Positions 51,361-64,000 of a DNA stretch of 64,000 nucleotides are shown piece after piece. The notes beneath the pieces are model-generated. The model was given only the letters and a program-made list of their open reading frames with translations. It was not told the DNA's origin and searched no databases. Position 1 is the stretch's first letter. Every line of letters begins with the position of its first letter. Source of the stretch: Vanilla planifolia (Eukaryota > Streptophyta > Magnoliopsida > Asparagales > Orchidaceae); contig JAIUJO010000165.1 of assembly GCA_023846275.1 (NCBI GenBank), positions 601,001 through 665,000 on the forward strand, read 5' to 3'. The position numbers and the translations under genes are program-made.

Positions 51361-54300
51361 GTGAAAAATTTTAGTACTATCGTAAAATAAAGTACTACTA
51401 ATGTAAGGTAGTGAAAAAGCACAATTAGAATTTTATTTTAATATAGCCAAATTATGGTGCAACATTTAAAGAAATAAGAAAAAATGAATGAAAAATCTCT
51501 ATTCCATGACACTTAAAGAATCGACTATAACATACTTGATTAGCAAATCATGTTTGAATCAAAATATCTACTATAGCATTCCTAAATCTTTAAAAATAAG
51601 ATAAAAAATATTTAGTCCGATGGAGCTCTTCAAGACAAGTCTCATAATGTTTTCTATCTCGATTGACCTTCACTCAAATTTACTATGAATTATCAAAGAA
51701 AGCAAATATATTTAAAATTATTATTCTAGCATTAACTAAATATAAAAGATAAATTGAGATAGCTTGATCTAATGTCATATAATCAAAAGAAAGACATGTA
51801 AGAGCAACATGAAAAAAATTAGATTTAAATTGTAACATTACTACATCAATTTAAAACATCTTAAGAAATGTGATTAATTAAAGAAGAAAGTAGCATTCCA
51901 TGATACTAAAAAGATCAAGCGTAACATCTTCTATTGACAAATCAGATACATATTAAAAGTTCTTGAAAAGAAATTAAAAAGTTAAGAAATAAAATAATAC
52001 AAAATTTATAAATTAATATTTAATGTGATAAAACTCGTCTTGATGGGTTTGATGAATGCTTACTTATTCTAGAAACATATTTTGAATTACTACGAATTAC
52101 TTATGAAAATAAGCAAAATAATAAGGAATGAGATAATTTGAAGCAATGTAATTTAACTAAATCAAAGGCATGTATAGGTATCATGACAAGAGAATGAGAG
52201 TTGAACAATAACTAAACAAAATGAAAGAGAAAAATTTTAAGAAATGAGTTAAAGTTGTTAAAAACATTTCAATAAAAAATACTAAGGAGATCGAGGGTAA
52301 CATCCTTGGTCATAAAATTATATGAAAATTAAAATATCCAATAAAATGAGCTATAAATTGATAAAAATTAAAAATATTTAGAAAAAAAAAATATTCAATT
52401 AGATGGAGCTCATTTGGATGACCCAAACTACTTTTGATTTCATTTAGTTATACTTCAATTGCAACAACTATGAATTACAAAAGTAAATAAGAAGAAATAA
52501 TATAAATTTTTATTTGAAAAATGAACAAATATTTATTAAAATCGAAATAAGACAAACTTAAGCAATACAATATTGCTAAAGCAAAGCAATTTAAAGGTGA
52601 CATGAAGAGGGGTTTATAGTTTTGTATTAATATAAACAAATAAAAAAAATTGAATACAATATATGAATTGTTAAAGAAAGAGTCATTCCAAGATTCTAAT
52701 GATATCAAGCATTACAACCTCAAACGTCAAATCCTATATGAATCAAAATGTTTCGTAAATTGACACAACTACAAAAAAAATTTGATAAACATAAAAATGA
52801 ACATTTAATTCAATAGCACTTATCGAGACAAATGCAAAGATGTTTCCTTTATCTTCATCTACTCTAGTTTTGAATTATTGTGAACTACTAAGTATTAATC
52901 ATAAATAATAAAAAAAATTTTACTACTAAGAAATCGAAGTAATGTAAAGGACACAAGAGAGAAGAGTTGCAATTTAAATATAGTATACCAAAATCTTTGC
53001 AAAACCTTTCAAGAAATAAGAAAAATTGAACAAAAAATTTGTGTTGTAAGATACTAAAGAGATTGACTATAACTTCATGGATCATTAGGTCAAGTATTAA
53101 TTGAAATGTCGCATAAAGTATGGAAGAAAATAAAATATTCAAAATAATAAAAATAAATATTTAGTTTGATAGAGCTTACTAAGACAAGTTTTACGATGCC
53201 TTTTTTAGTTCTCATCAAATGTTGTTTAGAATTATTATAATTAACAAAAAATAAATCTAAATAGTAATAAAATAATGTTTTAATATTAATTACCTTTTTA
53301 TTAAAGTTAAAAATGTGTAAAATTGAAGCTATTTAATGTACTAAATCAATGCAATGTAAATGTGACATGACAAAAAATTTATTGTTTCATAGTAATATAA
53401 CCAACACAAAAAAATCCAGTGAAATGACACAAATTGTACATGAAAGTTTCATTCTAAGATACTATGGAGATATAGTGTAACATCCATAATTATGAAATCA
53501 TGTGTAAATAAAAATATCTCATTAAGTAATTCACATCCTTAGAATAAACATTTAAAATTTTAACATAAATATTTAATTGGATAGAAGTCGTCAAGATAAG
53601 CCCAATGACGTTTGCTTCTTCTCGATTGGGTCTTATTTGAAATTACTAGAAATTAACAAATTATAAAAGAATCAATAATAAAAATAAATTTTAATTATTA
53701 AGTGAATATTTGTTAAAGATAAAATGGGATACATTGACGCAATGTAATATAACGAAGTGAAAGCAATATAATGGTTACATGAGGGAATATTTACGTTTAC
53801 ATAGTAATATAATGGAATCAAAGAAAACATTTTAAGAAATGTGATGAATTGCACTAAAAAGTTTCATTCTAGGATAGCATGGAAATGGAGCACAAATTCT
53901 GGATTCTCAAATTAGGTATGATTCAAAATGCCTTGTAAAACATACCAAAACATTAGAAAATAAATACTTTAAAAAATACAAAAAATGAATACTTAAATGG
54001 ATGTATCTTATTTTCATGAGTGCATTGACTATTGTTCCATTGAAATTGAACATTGTACGAAATTATTTTTAATTATAATATTTAAAAAAATAATAATAAA
54101 TTATTTTTTAGTAGTAAATAAAAATATAATAAAGTAGAAAAAATTAATATAAGCATTGCAATGAATCCAAATTAAAATTACATAAAAGAAAAAAACCAAA
54201 GATTTAATTTAAATCATAATAAAAAGAAAATCAAAGTGAAAAATAAGCAAAAATGTTGTAAATTAACGTAGAACGTCGAATTATAGGATACCAAGGAGGT

Positions 54301-57300
54301 CATGCATAACATTCTCAACTATCAAATCAGCCACTAATCAAATTTTCTCAAACGCATGGTAAAATTATACAAAATAAAATATTTAAAAATAAAAATTTTA
54401 ATGAGATAGGTTATGAAAAGTTAAGTCCAATGATGTTTGCTTCTTCTCTATCAGACCTCATTTATAATTATAATAAATTACAAGAGGAAATAAGAATAAA
54501 TATTAAAAAAAAATTATTCTAATATTGAGTAAATAATTATCAAAACTTCAATAGAATAACTTGAAGCATTATGATATATTTGAAAAAATAAAATAAACTC
54601 TATGAGAATTTTTTATTCTAAGATATTGGTGAGATTGAGGGTTGCATCATTGATTATCCAATTATTTATGAATCAAATGTCTCATAAAATATGCCAAAAT
54701 CCAAAAAAATATTTTAAAAATTTTAAAAATAAATATTTAATTATATGGAACTCCTCGAGTTGTGCCTGATGATGTTTTTTGTCTCAATCACACTACTTTT
54801 AACTACAACAAATTGCGAAGGAAATTAACCTAATTTATAGTAAAATATTTTTCTAATGTTAAATAGAGATTTATTAACATTAAAATAAGACAAATTGATG
54901 TAGTATAGTACTACTAAATCAAAATAATATAAAGGGCACACAAGAGAAGATTTAGAGTATCAACAAAATATAATGATAATAAAGAGAAAACTTCATGCAA
55001 ATGAGACAAATTGATAAAGGAATTTGCATTCAAAAATAGTAAGATGATCAAGTTTAATAACCTTGATGATCAACTTGATTATGGTTCATAATGAATTAAA
55101 AAGGGTTCCATAACAAAAAAGAAAATATTAAAAAAATATAATGAATATTTAATTTTAGTGAGAACTTTAAGATAATAAAATAGCAAAAAAGCACAAATAA
55201 TTGTAATATTTTAGTATTTACTAAATAGATATTAAGGCTAAAATAAGATAAATTAAAACAGTTATATAACAAAATAAAAAATATAAAGGTCACATGAGAT
55301 GTGACTTCGAATAAGATGGTAGAATATGAAATAAAAACAAAGCATTTAAAGAAATAAGTGATATTGTTTTAAAGAATTACATTCCAAGGTATTAAAAGAT
55401 TGAGTATAACATGCACAATTATAAAATTAAGTGTGAATCAAAATATCTCATAAAGTGTGTGAAAACAAAAAAAAAATATTTAAAAATATAGTAATGATTT
55501 TATAATTGGAAGGATATTACTGAGATGATTCGAACAACTTTTGTTATAACGTTAAGCAAATACACAAAAATGATCAAATAACAAAAATTCTAGTAATGTA
55601 ATATATCCAAATCGTAGTGATCAATAGTAATATAACTAAATCAAAGAAAAAATATGAAGAAATAAAAAACATTATAAGAGAAATTTTATTTATAGACAAT
55701 TTTCAGAAGATCAATTACAGTTTCTACAACATCGAATCATATGTGAATCAAAAAACCCAATAAATTTTTCAAAAATACTTGAACATAAAATATTTTGAAA
55801 TACAAAAAATATTTAACTTGATGGAGCTAGTTAAGATAAGTCTAATGATGTTGTTTTTCAAAATCTAGCATTATTTGAAATTAATATGAATTATAAAAGT
55901 AATTTAAATTTCATAAAAATAATTATTATTTCAGTAATAAATACATAAATATATTAACAATAAGATGAGATAAATAAAAGTAGTAAAATAAAACTAAATA
56001 AAAGTATTAGCCATAATTGTAAAAATTTAGAGTTAAATTATCTTATAAAAAACAATGGAAACAATTTTGAGTAATAAAATTTATCGTGAGCAAAGTTATG
56101 TTTTAAGCTAGTAAAGAGATAAAGTGTAACATCCCTGATCATCAAATCAGGTATGAATGAAACTTTCTATAAAAGTAGTAAAAAAAATATTAAAATTTAA
56201 AATATTTGAAAATTAAAAAATTAATATTTAGTTTTATATAGCTTGTTATGACAAGTAAAACAACATGTTTTTATTCTTATTTCATACTTGTTTGTAATTA
56301 TGGTGAATTAAAAAATTAATTGATATAAATAATAACAAATCACTATTTTAATATTAAATAAATATATATTAAAAATGTGATAAGTTGAAGCAAAGTATTA
56401 TAATTAAATCAAAGATTTGTATAGTAAAAATATAGAGGAATCAGAGTTCCATGGCAATAAAAAATATTAAAACTCAAAATTGTAAAAAACCAAGATTAAC
56501 TATATTACAAACATTGAATCCAAGATACTAAGGAGATTTAGGGAAACATCGTTGATAGTGAATATGCTACAAACTGAAATGCCTCATAAAAAGAGCCAAA
56601 ATGCTTATAAAATAATTTTTTTAAAAAATATGAAATAGAATATTTAATTGCATGGAATACTTCAAGTGGAGCCTATGACTTTTATTTCTAAAAAAGATAA
56701 TCTTTATGAAAAAGTTGCATTTGAAGTTACTTAGGAGATCGAACATACTATCCTATTTCTATCAATGAAGCACAAATTAGAGGTCATTATAAAACATTCA
56801 AAAATCATTGAAAGTGAAATATTTATAAATTTAAAAATTGATATTTTACTAGATGGAATTCAATAAGATAACTCCAAAAATTAATTATCAAAAATTAGTG
56901 ATCAAATCATCTACATAATAAAAAGATCGTTTCCAACTTCATCAATAACCAAATAAGGTATGAATAAAAATATCTTGTACGATAAAAAAAATTGTAGAAA
57001 AGTAAATTTTAAAAAAATTTAAGAATAAATGTTAGTTGAAAGTTCTTATTGAGATGAGTCCAATGATGGTTGTTTTGTGTATCTAAAACTTTTTTTGAAA
57101 ATATTATGAATTATCAAAAAAAATAAGCATAAACAATAAACAAATATATTTTTTAAAAAATAGATATATATATATATATATATATATTACAAGTTGAATG
57201 AATAAATTGTAGCAATCAAATGACCCAATCAAAATAATGAAAACTTCACAATAAAGGATATTTAGAGTTATATACTAACATAAGGAAAAAATCAAAATCA

Positions 57301-58010
57301 ATGAAGAAATGAGATAAATGGTAACAAAAAGTCAAACTATAAAATTCCTGATTATCAAATTAAATACGAATCAAATTTCTTAATAAAGTAGCTAAATATA
57401 TAAAAATCAAAATTTTTAGACAAAGCTCATTTAAGCAACTCCATCAATGATTATTTTAGCTTATTATAAATATTTTTCGAGTTAATTAGAATTATATCAT
57501 AAAATAAGCAAAACAAATTATAGAATATTATCTTAAAGTTAAGTAAAATATATAATGTAGTTGAAATGAGATAAATTGAATCGATATGATTTAAGAAAAT
57601 CAAAGTGATGTAACATTCACACAACATGAGTTTTTTGGTCTCAAAGTAATATTAAAATAATGCAAGCAAAAATATTGTAAAAATATGATAAATTCTATAC
57701 AAGAGTTGTATTCTAAAGTATTAAGGAGATAGAGCATAACATTCTCAATCACCGAATTAGACCCAAATTAAAATTTTTCTTAAGGAATGTTAAAACCAAT
57801 AAAAATAAAATATTTAAAAAAATATATAAATATGAATGCTTAATTTCATTTATCGAGATTTGTCTAACAATGTTTATTACTTCTGAATCACACAAATTTG
57901 AAATTACTATGATGTCCAATAAAATTAGTCATAAAAAAATAAATTATTATTTTAATATTAAGCAAATATATACTAAAGCTAAAGTGATATATATTGAAGT
58001 ATTACAGCTT
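51361..58010 (+). repeat. 415-bp LTR-derived tandem array, forward, block 4
   Basis: About 16 monomers back in forward orientation. For example AGTGTAACATCCCTGATCATC near 56126 and GTGTAACATCCATAATTATG near 53476, with CTCATAAAG-type boxes at matching spacing. Several monomers are shortened or scrambled around 55540-56000 and 56640-57100. No gene. Confidence 0.8.
57164..57188. repeat. AT microsatellite
   Basis: About 25 bases of alternating AT, at the monomer position that elsewhere reads AAATATATATTAAAG. Confidence 0.85.
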
Positions 58011-60107
58011 AATTTGAAAAGAGGCTGAATTAAGATGAAATTAGCAACATTGAACTCATGTTGATAATCTCTATTCAATTAAATCTTCAACTTTATATTT
58101 TTAAATAACTTTTCCTGTAGTTCTGGCATGATTTAAGACAAATTTTGATTAAAACCACATTTGGTGATCGAGGAAGTCATACTTAATCTCCTTAGCTTTT
58201 TGCATCATGGCTTTCTTATATAATTTGTCACATTAGTACAAAGCTTTTATTTTGAAATGGTTATATTACTATGAAATAGTAATTCCTCTCTCATGTAACC
58301 AATATATCTTTTGATTTGGGCATATAAATTTGATTAAATTTTACTAATATAAGTCTTATTTTGTATATAATTAATATTAAACTTATTTATTATTATTATT
58401 TAACTTGATAATTCATGATAATTCCAAACATAGTCTGATTGAGACGAAGTGCACAATCTTTTTAAATTTTACATTTTATATTTTTAAATTATTTTTTTGT
58501 GTTTTGCGCTCTCTAAAAGATAATTTTATTTTTACATGATTTTATGATCAAAGATATTACACACAATCTCCATGTTTTCTTAGAATTAATATTCACATAT
58601 AATTTATTCAATTAAAATTTTATTTTTATAATTTTTTGGTATTCTATTTTCAAAGTCAGCACACTTTTAAAAAATGTTTTATTCTTGCCTAATTTAATAG
58701 TCTTGAGAGTTTCCATGATGTTATAATAAACTTACAGTGTAGCTTCCCTATGTACTTTTTCTCCTTTTTACAAATGTGATGTTTTGATTTGGTTATATTG
58801 TCCTTTTTCTTTTAATATCGTCTCACTCGAACTTTACAACACTTTGATTTATTATCCTATATTAGCTCAATTTATCTTATGTCAACTTTAAATTATATGT
58901 TCTTAATTTTAAGATAATAATATATTATTATTTGTATTGGTATAATTCAATAATTTGTAGATACTCAAACCAACCTTTGATCGAGAGAAAAAAAAGTAGT
59001 TGGACTAATCTGGAGCTGCTCTATTAGAAAAAGTATTCTTTTTATTTTTTTATTAACTTTTTTACATGGTTTACAAGATATTTTCTTTTGCATCAAAATT
59101 AATGATCTAAAATATTACATTTGGCCTCTTTAGCAACCTAGAATGCAACATTATGTTTCAATTTATCCAATTTTTTGAATTTTTTTTGCTTTTCATTGGT
59201 TGTATCACAATGTAACACTAAATCCAATCCCATTTCACCATTACAGGTGTTATATTATGTCAGTTCATCTCATTTAAATTTAATATTTATTTAATTAACA
59301 AAAATAATAATTAGTTATTATTTATGTTTATTTAATTTCATAATTTATAGTGAATTAGAATGAGGTCTTATCACAATGAAACAACTGTTGCATCACTACT
59401 TTCGATAAGCTGTATTTAATTAGAAGTGTAATCTTTCTTTTTAAAAATAATTATTTTAATCAAATTTTGCCTTCTTTATGAGATATTCAATTTGTGACAA
59501 ATCTGATGACCATGTTACATTCGATCTCTATAATATCTTTGAATCGAGCCTTCTAGTGCAATTTATCTTGTCGCTATAAAATTTTTCATTGATTTGGTTA
59601 TATTACTATGAAACCATAATTCTTCTCCAAATTGACCTTCATATTTCTTTCATTTAAATAAATTAAATATCTATAATTTATCATATTTTAGTCATATTAT
59701 AGATCTACTTAGTACTAAAATAATAATTTAGTACTATATGCACTTATTTAATTGTGATTCATCGTAACGACAAAATAGGTTTGATCAAGATGAAATAAAA
59801 ATTGTTTGACTCATTTAAAAAAGCTCATCAAATAAAATATTCCTTTACTCTTTACAAATATTTTATTTTCTAGGGTTTCACAATATTTATGTGATATTTT
59901 AATTACTTGCTCATTTGAATATCTTGGTTGTTACACTTAACCTTTTTAGTATCATGGAGTTGAACTTTCTTGAATAGTTTATCTCATTTCTAATAAAATT
60001 TTGTTTGATTTTCTTATATTATAATGAAACACTAGTTCTCTTCTTTAACCTTTTAATTACTTTTTCTTAGTAATATTGCAAAACCTTTTTTTATCTCATT
60101 TAAGCAA

Positions 60108-60126
60108 TAATATATATATATATATT
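60108..60126. repeat. AT microsatellite
   Basis: A short alternating TA run within a monomer, just before TTTACTTAATGTTAAAATAA. Confidence 0.75.
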
Positions 60127-61237
60127 TACTTAATGTTAAAATAATAATTTACTTTTTATTTATGTCTAAATAATTTTATAATTCGTAACAATTCCAAAAG
60201 AGGTTCCATAAAGATCAGACAAACCTTGTTGTAGTTGACTCATCAAGCTTTATCTAATTTAAGATATATATTTTTTATTTTTAAATATTTTATTTTATAA
60301 GGTTTAATTATGATTTATAAGGATTCTCCATTTGTACGATATCTAACCTTTGAGAATGTTATGCATGAACTTCTTACAATCATGGAATGCAACATTCTTC
60401 AATAATTTTTCTTATTTCTTTAAATTTTTTTCTTTAATTTTATTATACTATTTATTCACACTAAATCCCTTTGTATGTGACATTTAAATAATTTTTATTG
60501 GTTATGTTACATTGCATTAATTTATATCATTTTTTCCTTAATATATATTTGCTTAATATTCAAATAGTACTTTTTTAATTTTTTATCTCTTAGGTAATTT
60601 CAAGTTATTTAATATATGGCCTGATCGAGATTAAAAAATTTTTTGAACTCATCTCAATAAGTTCTGTCCATTTAAATATATCATTTTACATTTTTAAATA
60701 TTTTACTTTTACAGATTTTAGTCCATTTTACGAGTATTTTTATCCGTACTTAATTTCATCATCGAGGATGTTATAATTGATCTCCATAGTATCATGCAAT
60801 GTTGCCCCATGATACAACTTATCTCATTTTTGTGATTGTTTCGTTTCTTTTATTTAAATTAGAATAAAACAATAATTTTCTCTCACATGACATTCACATC
60901 TCTTTTAATTGAGCATATTGATTAATTTAATTTACCTTATTTCAATCTTATTATATATTTACTTAATATTTAAAAAGTAATTTTTTTACTATGTATGGTT
61001 ATTTAATTTTTAATGCAAATTGATTCAAATAAGCCTCTATTGAGGTGAAATAAACATTATTTACTTCTCTAGATGAACTCCAAGCAATTATATATTTATT
61101 TTTATATTTTTAAATATTTTATTTGTCATAGTTTTGACATACTTTATGAGATATTTTTATTTATACTTGATTTCGTGATCGGTGACGTTACGCTCGACCT
61201 TCTTAGTATTTTTGAAGTCAATATTATTATGACATTT

Positions 61238-61359
61238 ATATCAATTCATCAAATTTTTAATCTTGATTTCATTGTTTTACCACAAAAGTTTAAATCTTAT
61301 ATCAATTCATCAAATTTTCAATCTTTATTTCATTGTTTTACCACAAAAGTTTAAATCTT
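61238..61359 (-). repeat. Recent 61-bp tandem duplication
   Basis: Two adjacent 61-bp copies, 61238-61298 and 61299-61359, starting ATATCAATTCATCAAATTTT. They differ at about two bases, far less than neighbouring monomers, so the duplication is young. It creates the 93-residue open frame at 61073-61354, which is not a gene. Confidence 0.9.
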
Positions 61360-64000
61360 TTCTCATGTGAACTTTGCATTATTTTGTTTTTGTTTCATTA
61401 CATTACTTTAGTATATATTTAATTAATATTAAATTAACTACTTATTATATTTTTATGTTTTAGTAACTTCATCATTTTTAATAATTCAAGAAAAGGTCCA
61501 ACATATTTCAAAAGGAATGTCATTAGGCTCATTTTGATGAGTCCAATAAAATAAATATTCATTTTTGTATGACTAAACATTTTATTTTCTAACGTGTTGG
61601 CATGCTTTATAAGGTATTCTGATATATACTTGGTTTGACAATCAACGATATTATGCTGAGTCTTTGTTGCAACTTGTAATGCACCTTTGTCAAAACCTTT
61701 ATCTCATTTTGTCAAAAAATTTCTTTGCTTTTGTTATATTTCTTATTAACTCTAAATTTCCACTTGGGAGAACTTTACATCACTTTAATATATTTTTTTA
61801 ACTTTAAATAAACTATTTATTATTATTATTTATGATTATTTACATTTATAATTCTCAATTATTCCAAACAAAGTTTAATGGAGGTGATACAAATTTCATT
61901 AGACTTATTTTAATATGCTCTATCCAAATAAATATTTAATTTTTAAATTTTTTAAATATTTTAAATTCAATAGTTTTAATATTTTTTGTGAGATATTACA
62001 CTTCATACCATATTTAACATTGATTGATGTTACACCCGACTGCCTTAGTAAATTAGGATGCATTGTTTGCATAACATTTATGTGATTTCTTCAAACATAT
62101 CGCTCTAATTTGATTATAATATTATGAAACTATAGTTCTCCACTATTGTGACCCTTACATCATTATGGTTTAGTTATATTACATTACCTTAATTTATCTT
62201 ATTTTAATTTTAATAAAAATTGAGTTAATATTAAATATTAATTTTGTATTATTTATTTATAGAAAACTTATTTAGCAATTTACTATAATTCTAAATGAAG
62301 TTCAAAGTAGAAAAAATAAATATCACTCAAGTTGTCTCATTAAGCTCTATCAAATATAGATGTCCTTTTTTATATTTTTAAATATTTTATTTTACTTGTG
62401 TTGTCAAGTGCTCTATGAGACATCTTGACTTGAACCTTATTAGATGATCAAGGTTGCTACATTCTTTATCTTTCGTATCCAATTTCCATTGTATCTCAAA
62501 ATCGAAGTTTACCATGCAATTTATCTCAATTCTTCAAATATTTTGTTTATGTTATGTTATATTACAAAGAAACTCTAATTCTCTTTATATGTGACCCTTA
62601 CATTATTTTGAATTTTTTATTTTACATTGCTTCCTTTTATATTATTTTATGTTTGATATATTGTCAAATTATATTAAAATAGTAGTCATTTATTCTTATT
62701 TGCTTTGATAATTTATGGTAATTCCAAAAGTGGTTTGACGGAAACAAAACAAATATCATTGGGTTTTTCTCAAATAAATTATTTATTTGAAAGAAAACGA
62801 ACTGATTATTGAGGGCGTTACACTTATCTCCTTAATATCTTGAAAGTAACCCTACCAATTAATTTTTCTCTTTTCCTCAAATATTTTACTTTTATGTAGA
62901 TGCAACTCTAAATCACTTCTCATGTGATCTTTGCACTGCCTTGATTGGCTTTATTAAAACTTTTCACCTCACCTCATTTCAACTTTAGTGTAGATTTACT
63001 TTATATTAAAATAACATTAATTTATTATTTATGCTTTTTTGCTTCATAATTTTTTATAATTCCTAGAGAGGTTTGATCGAATGAAACAAATATCAGTGGA
63101 CTAATTTGAATAATTTCTATCAAGTTAAAGATACTTTTTTTCAAGTTTTTAAATATTTTATTAACTAAAATTTTTGTATGCTTTACAAAACATGTCAACT
63201 AGTACCTATTTTAATGATCTAGGATGTTCCAATCGATCTCTTTGGTATTTTTTATTCTTGTTTCTTGGACAATTTATCTTATTTCTTCAAATATTTTACT
63301 TAGACTTTATTATATTACAAAGAAACTCTAATTCTCTTATTGTGTGTCCTTTACAATTCTTATATTTCATTATAGTACAATATTTAAACTTATCTCATTC
63401 ATCATTGATATATTTTTAGGTTATTTTAAAATTTTTTTTTTGAAATTTATTCTTTTTTACTTTGGTAATTCATGGTAATTACAAATGACGTTTGTTGGAG
63501 ACTAAACAAACTTCTTCCATTTCAACTCATTAAGCTTTATCAAATAAATATTAAATTATATATTTTAAAATATTTTTCTCAACTTTGGCTTACTATAAGA
63601 GTCATCTTGATTCACACTAAATTTGTTGATTAGAATGTTACACTTCATCTTTTATGTAACTTGAAATACAACTTTTTTACATAATTTATTTTTGGTCTTC
63701 AAAGTGTTATTTGGATTTGAATATATAACTATGCAACTATAAACATATTCTCTTGAGATTTTGACATGACTTTGATTTGGCTATAACACATTACTTCAAT
63801 TTATGCCATTTGAACTTTAATTTTTATTTATATGACTTTGAAATAGTAATTTCTTATTATTATACTAATCTAAATTTTTTAATTTACACTTATTCTAAAT
63901 GATGTCTATTTAAGATGAAACAAAAATCGTTTGAGTCATCTCAATGAGCTTTATCAAATGAAATATTCTTTTTTATATTTTAAATTATTTATTTTCATGG

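Larger units (their letters stand above)
58011..64000 (-). repeat. 415-bp LTR-derived tandem array, inverted, block 5
   Basis: About 14 monomers in reverse orientation, running off the window. Boxes such as GAGGATGTTATAATTGATCTCC (near 60764) and GTGACGTTACGCTCGACCTTC (near 61182) mark the monomers. The second retains several CpGs lost elsewhere and may be closer to the ancestral form. No gene. Confidence 0.8.

Noticed and set aside
61073-61354. 93-residue open frame
   Set aside because: It is lengthened by the 61-bp duplication and has no protein-like features.
11709-64000. Functional centromere
   Set aside because: Higher-order satellite and chromovirus relics are suggestive, but the repeats are highly diverged and sequence alone cannot show centromeric chromatin.

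Overview
This window is transposon-derived plant nuclear DNA. I see no host protein gene, rRNA, tRNA or organelle insert. The evidence for a plant is an iMet-primed Ty1/copia element with a plant SIRE/Maximus-like gag-pol, decayed Ty3/gypsy chromovirus-like sequence, and very AT-rich repeat DNA with little CpG. The species cannot be named; a large repeat-rich angiosperm genome is likely.

Layout. (1) 1-2154 is the left part of a dead Ty3/gypsy element (copy A): LTR end, primer-binding-site relic, protease and reverse transcriptase remnants, then a jump into its 3' LTR. (2) 2155-10602 is a complete Ty1/copia element inserted into that 3' LTR. It has LTRs of 1782 and 1781 bp, a perfect ATGTG target duplication, PBS, TATA boxes, gag, pol and polypurine tracts. 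The LTRs differ at about 40 positions by hand count (about 2.2%). One in-frame stop breaks gag and another breaks the RNase H domain, so this copy cannot make a full gag or pol itself. (3) 10608-11708 is the rest of the interrupted gypsy LTR. (4) 11709-23689 is a degenerate tandem array with a period near 415 bp. (5) 23690-30590 is a second, fuller relic of the same gypsy family (copy B), with protease, RT, RNase H, integrase, polypurine tract and a 3' LTR of about 2.6 kb. (6) 30591-64000 is more of the 415-bp array, changing orientation near 35189, 51360 and 58010.

Two structural points stand out. First, the 415-bp repeat appears to be the beginning of the gypsy LTR: a stretch homologous to the monomer starts directly after the gypsy polypurine tract at 28018-28027, and the repeat's conserved TGTAACATCC box falls where the LTR should begin. 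The roughly 45 kb of array therefore looks like an LTR-derived satellite. Second, copy A plus its flanking array (1-17170) and copy B plus its flank (24380-35188) align along their length, so they are an old segmental duplication. Copy B keeps the uninterrupted site of the copia insertion, which orders the events: gypsy death (gag loss and an RT active-site change shared by both copies), duplication, then copia insertion. Inside the array, groups of monomers recur as higher-order blocks, and copy B lacks about two whole monomers that copy A has; both suggest unequal exchange.

All boundaries in the array and in the gypsy relics were read by eye and are good to some tens of bases. Copia boundaries are exact.
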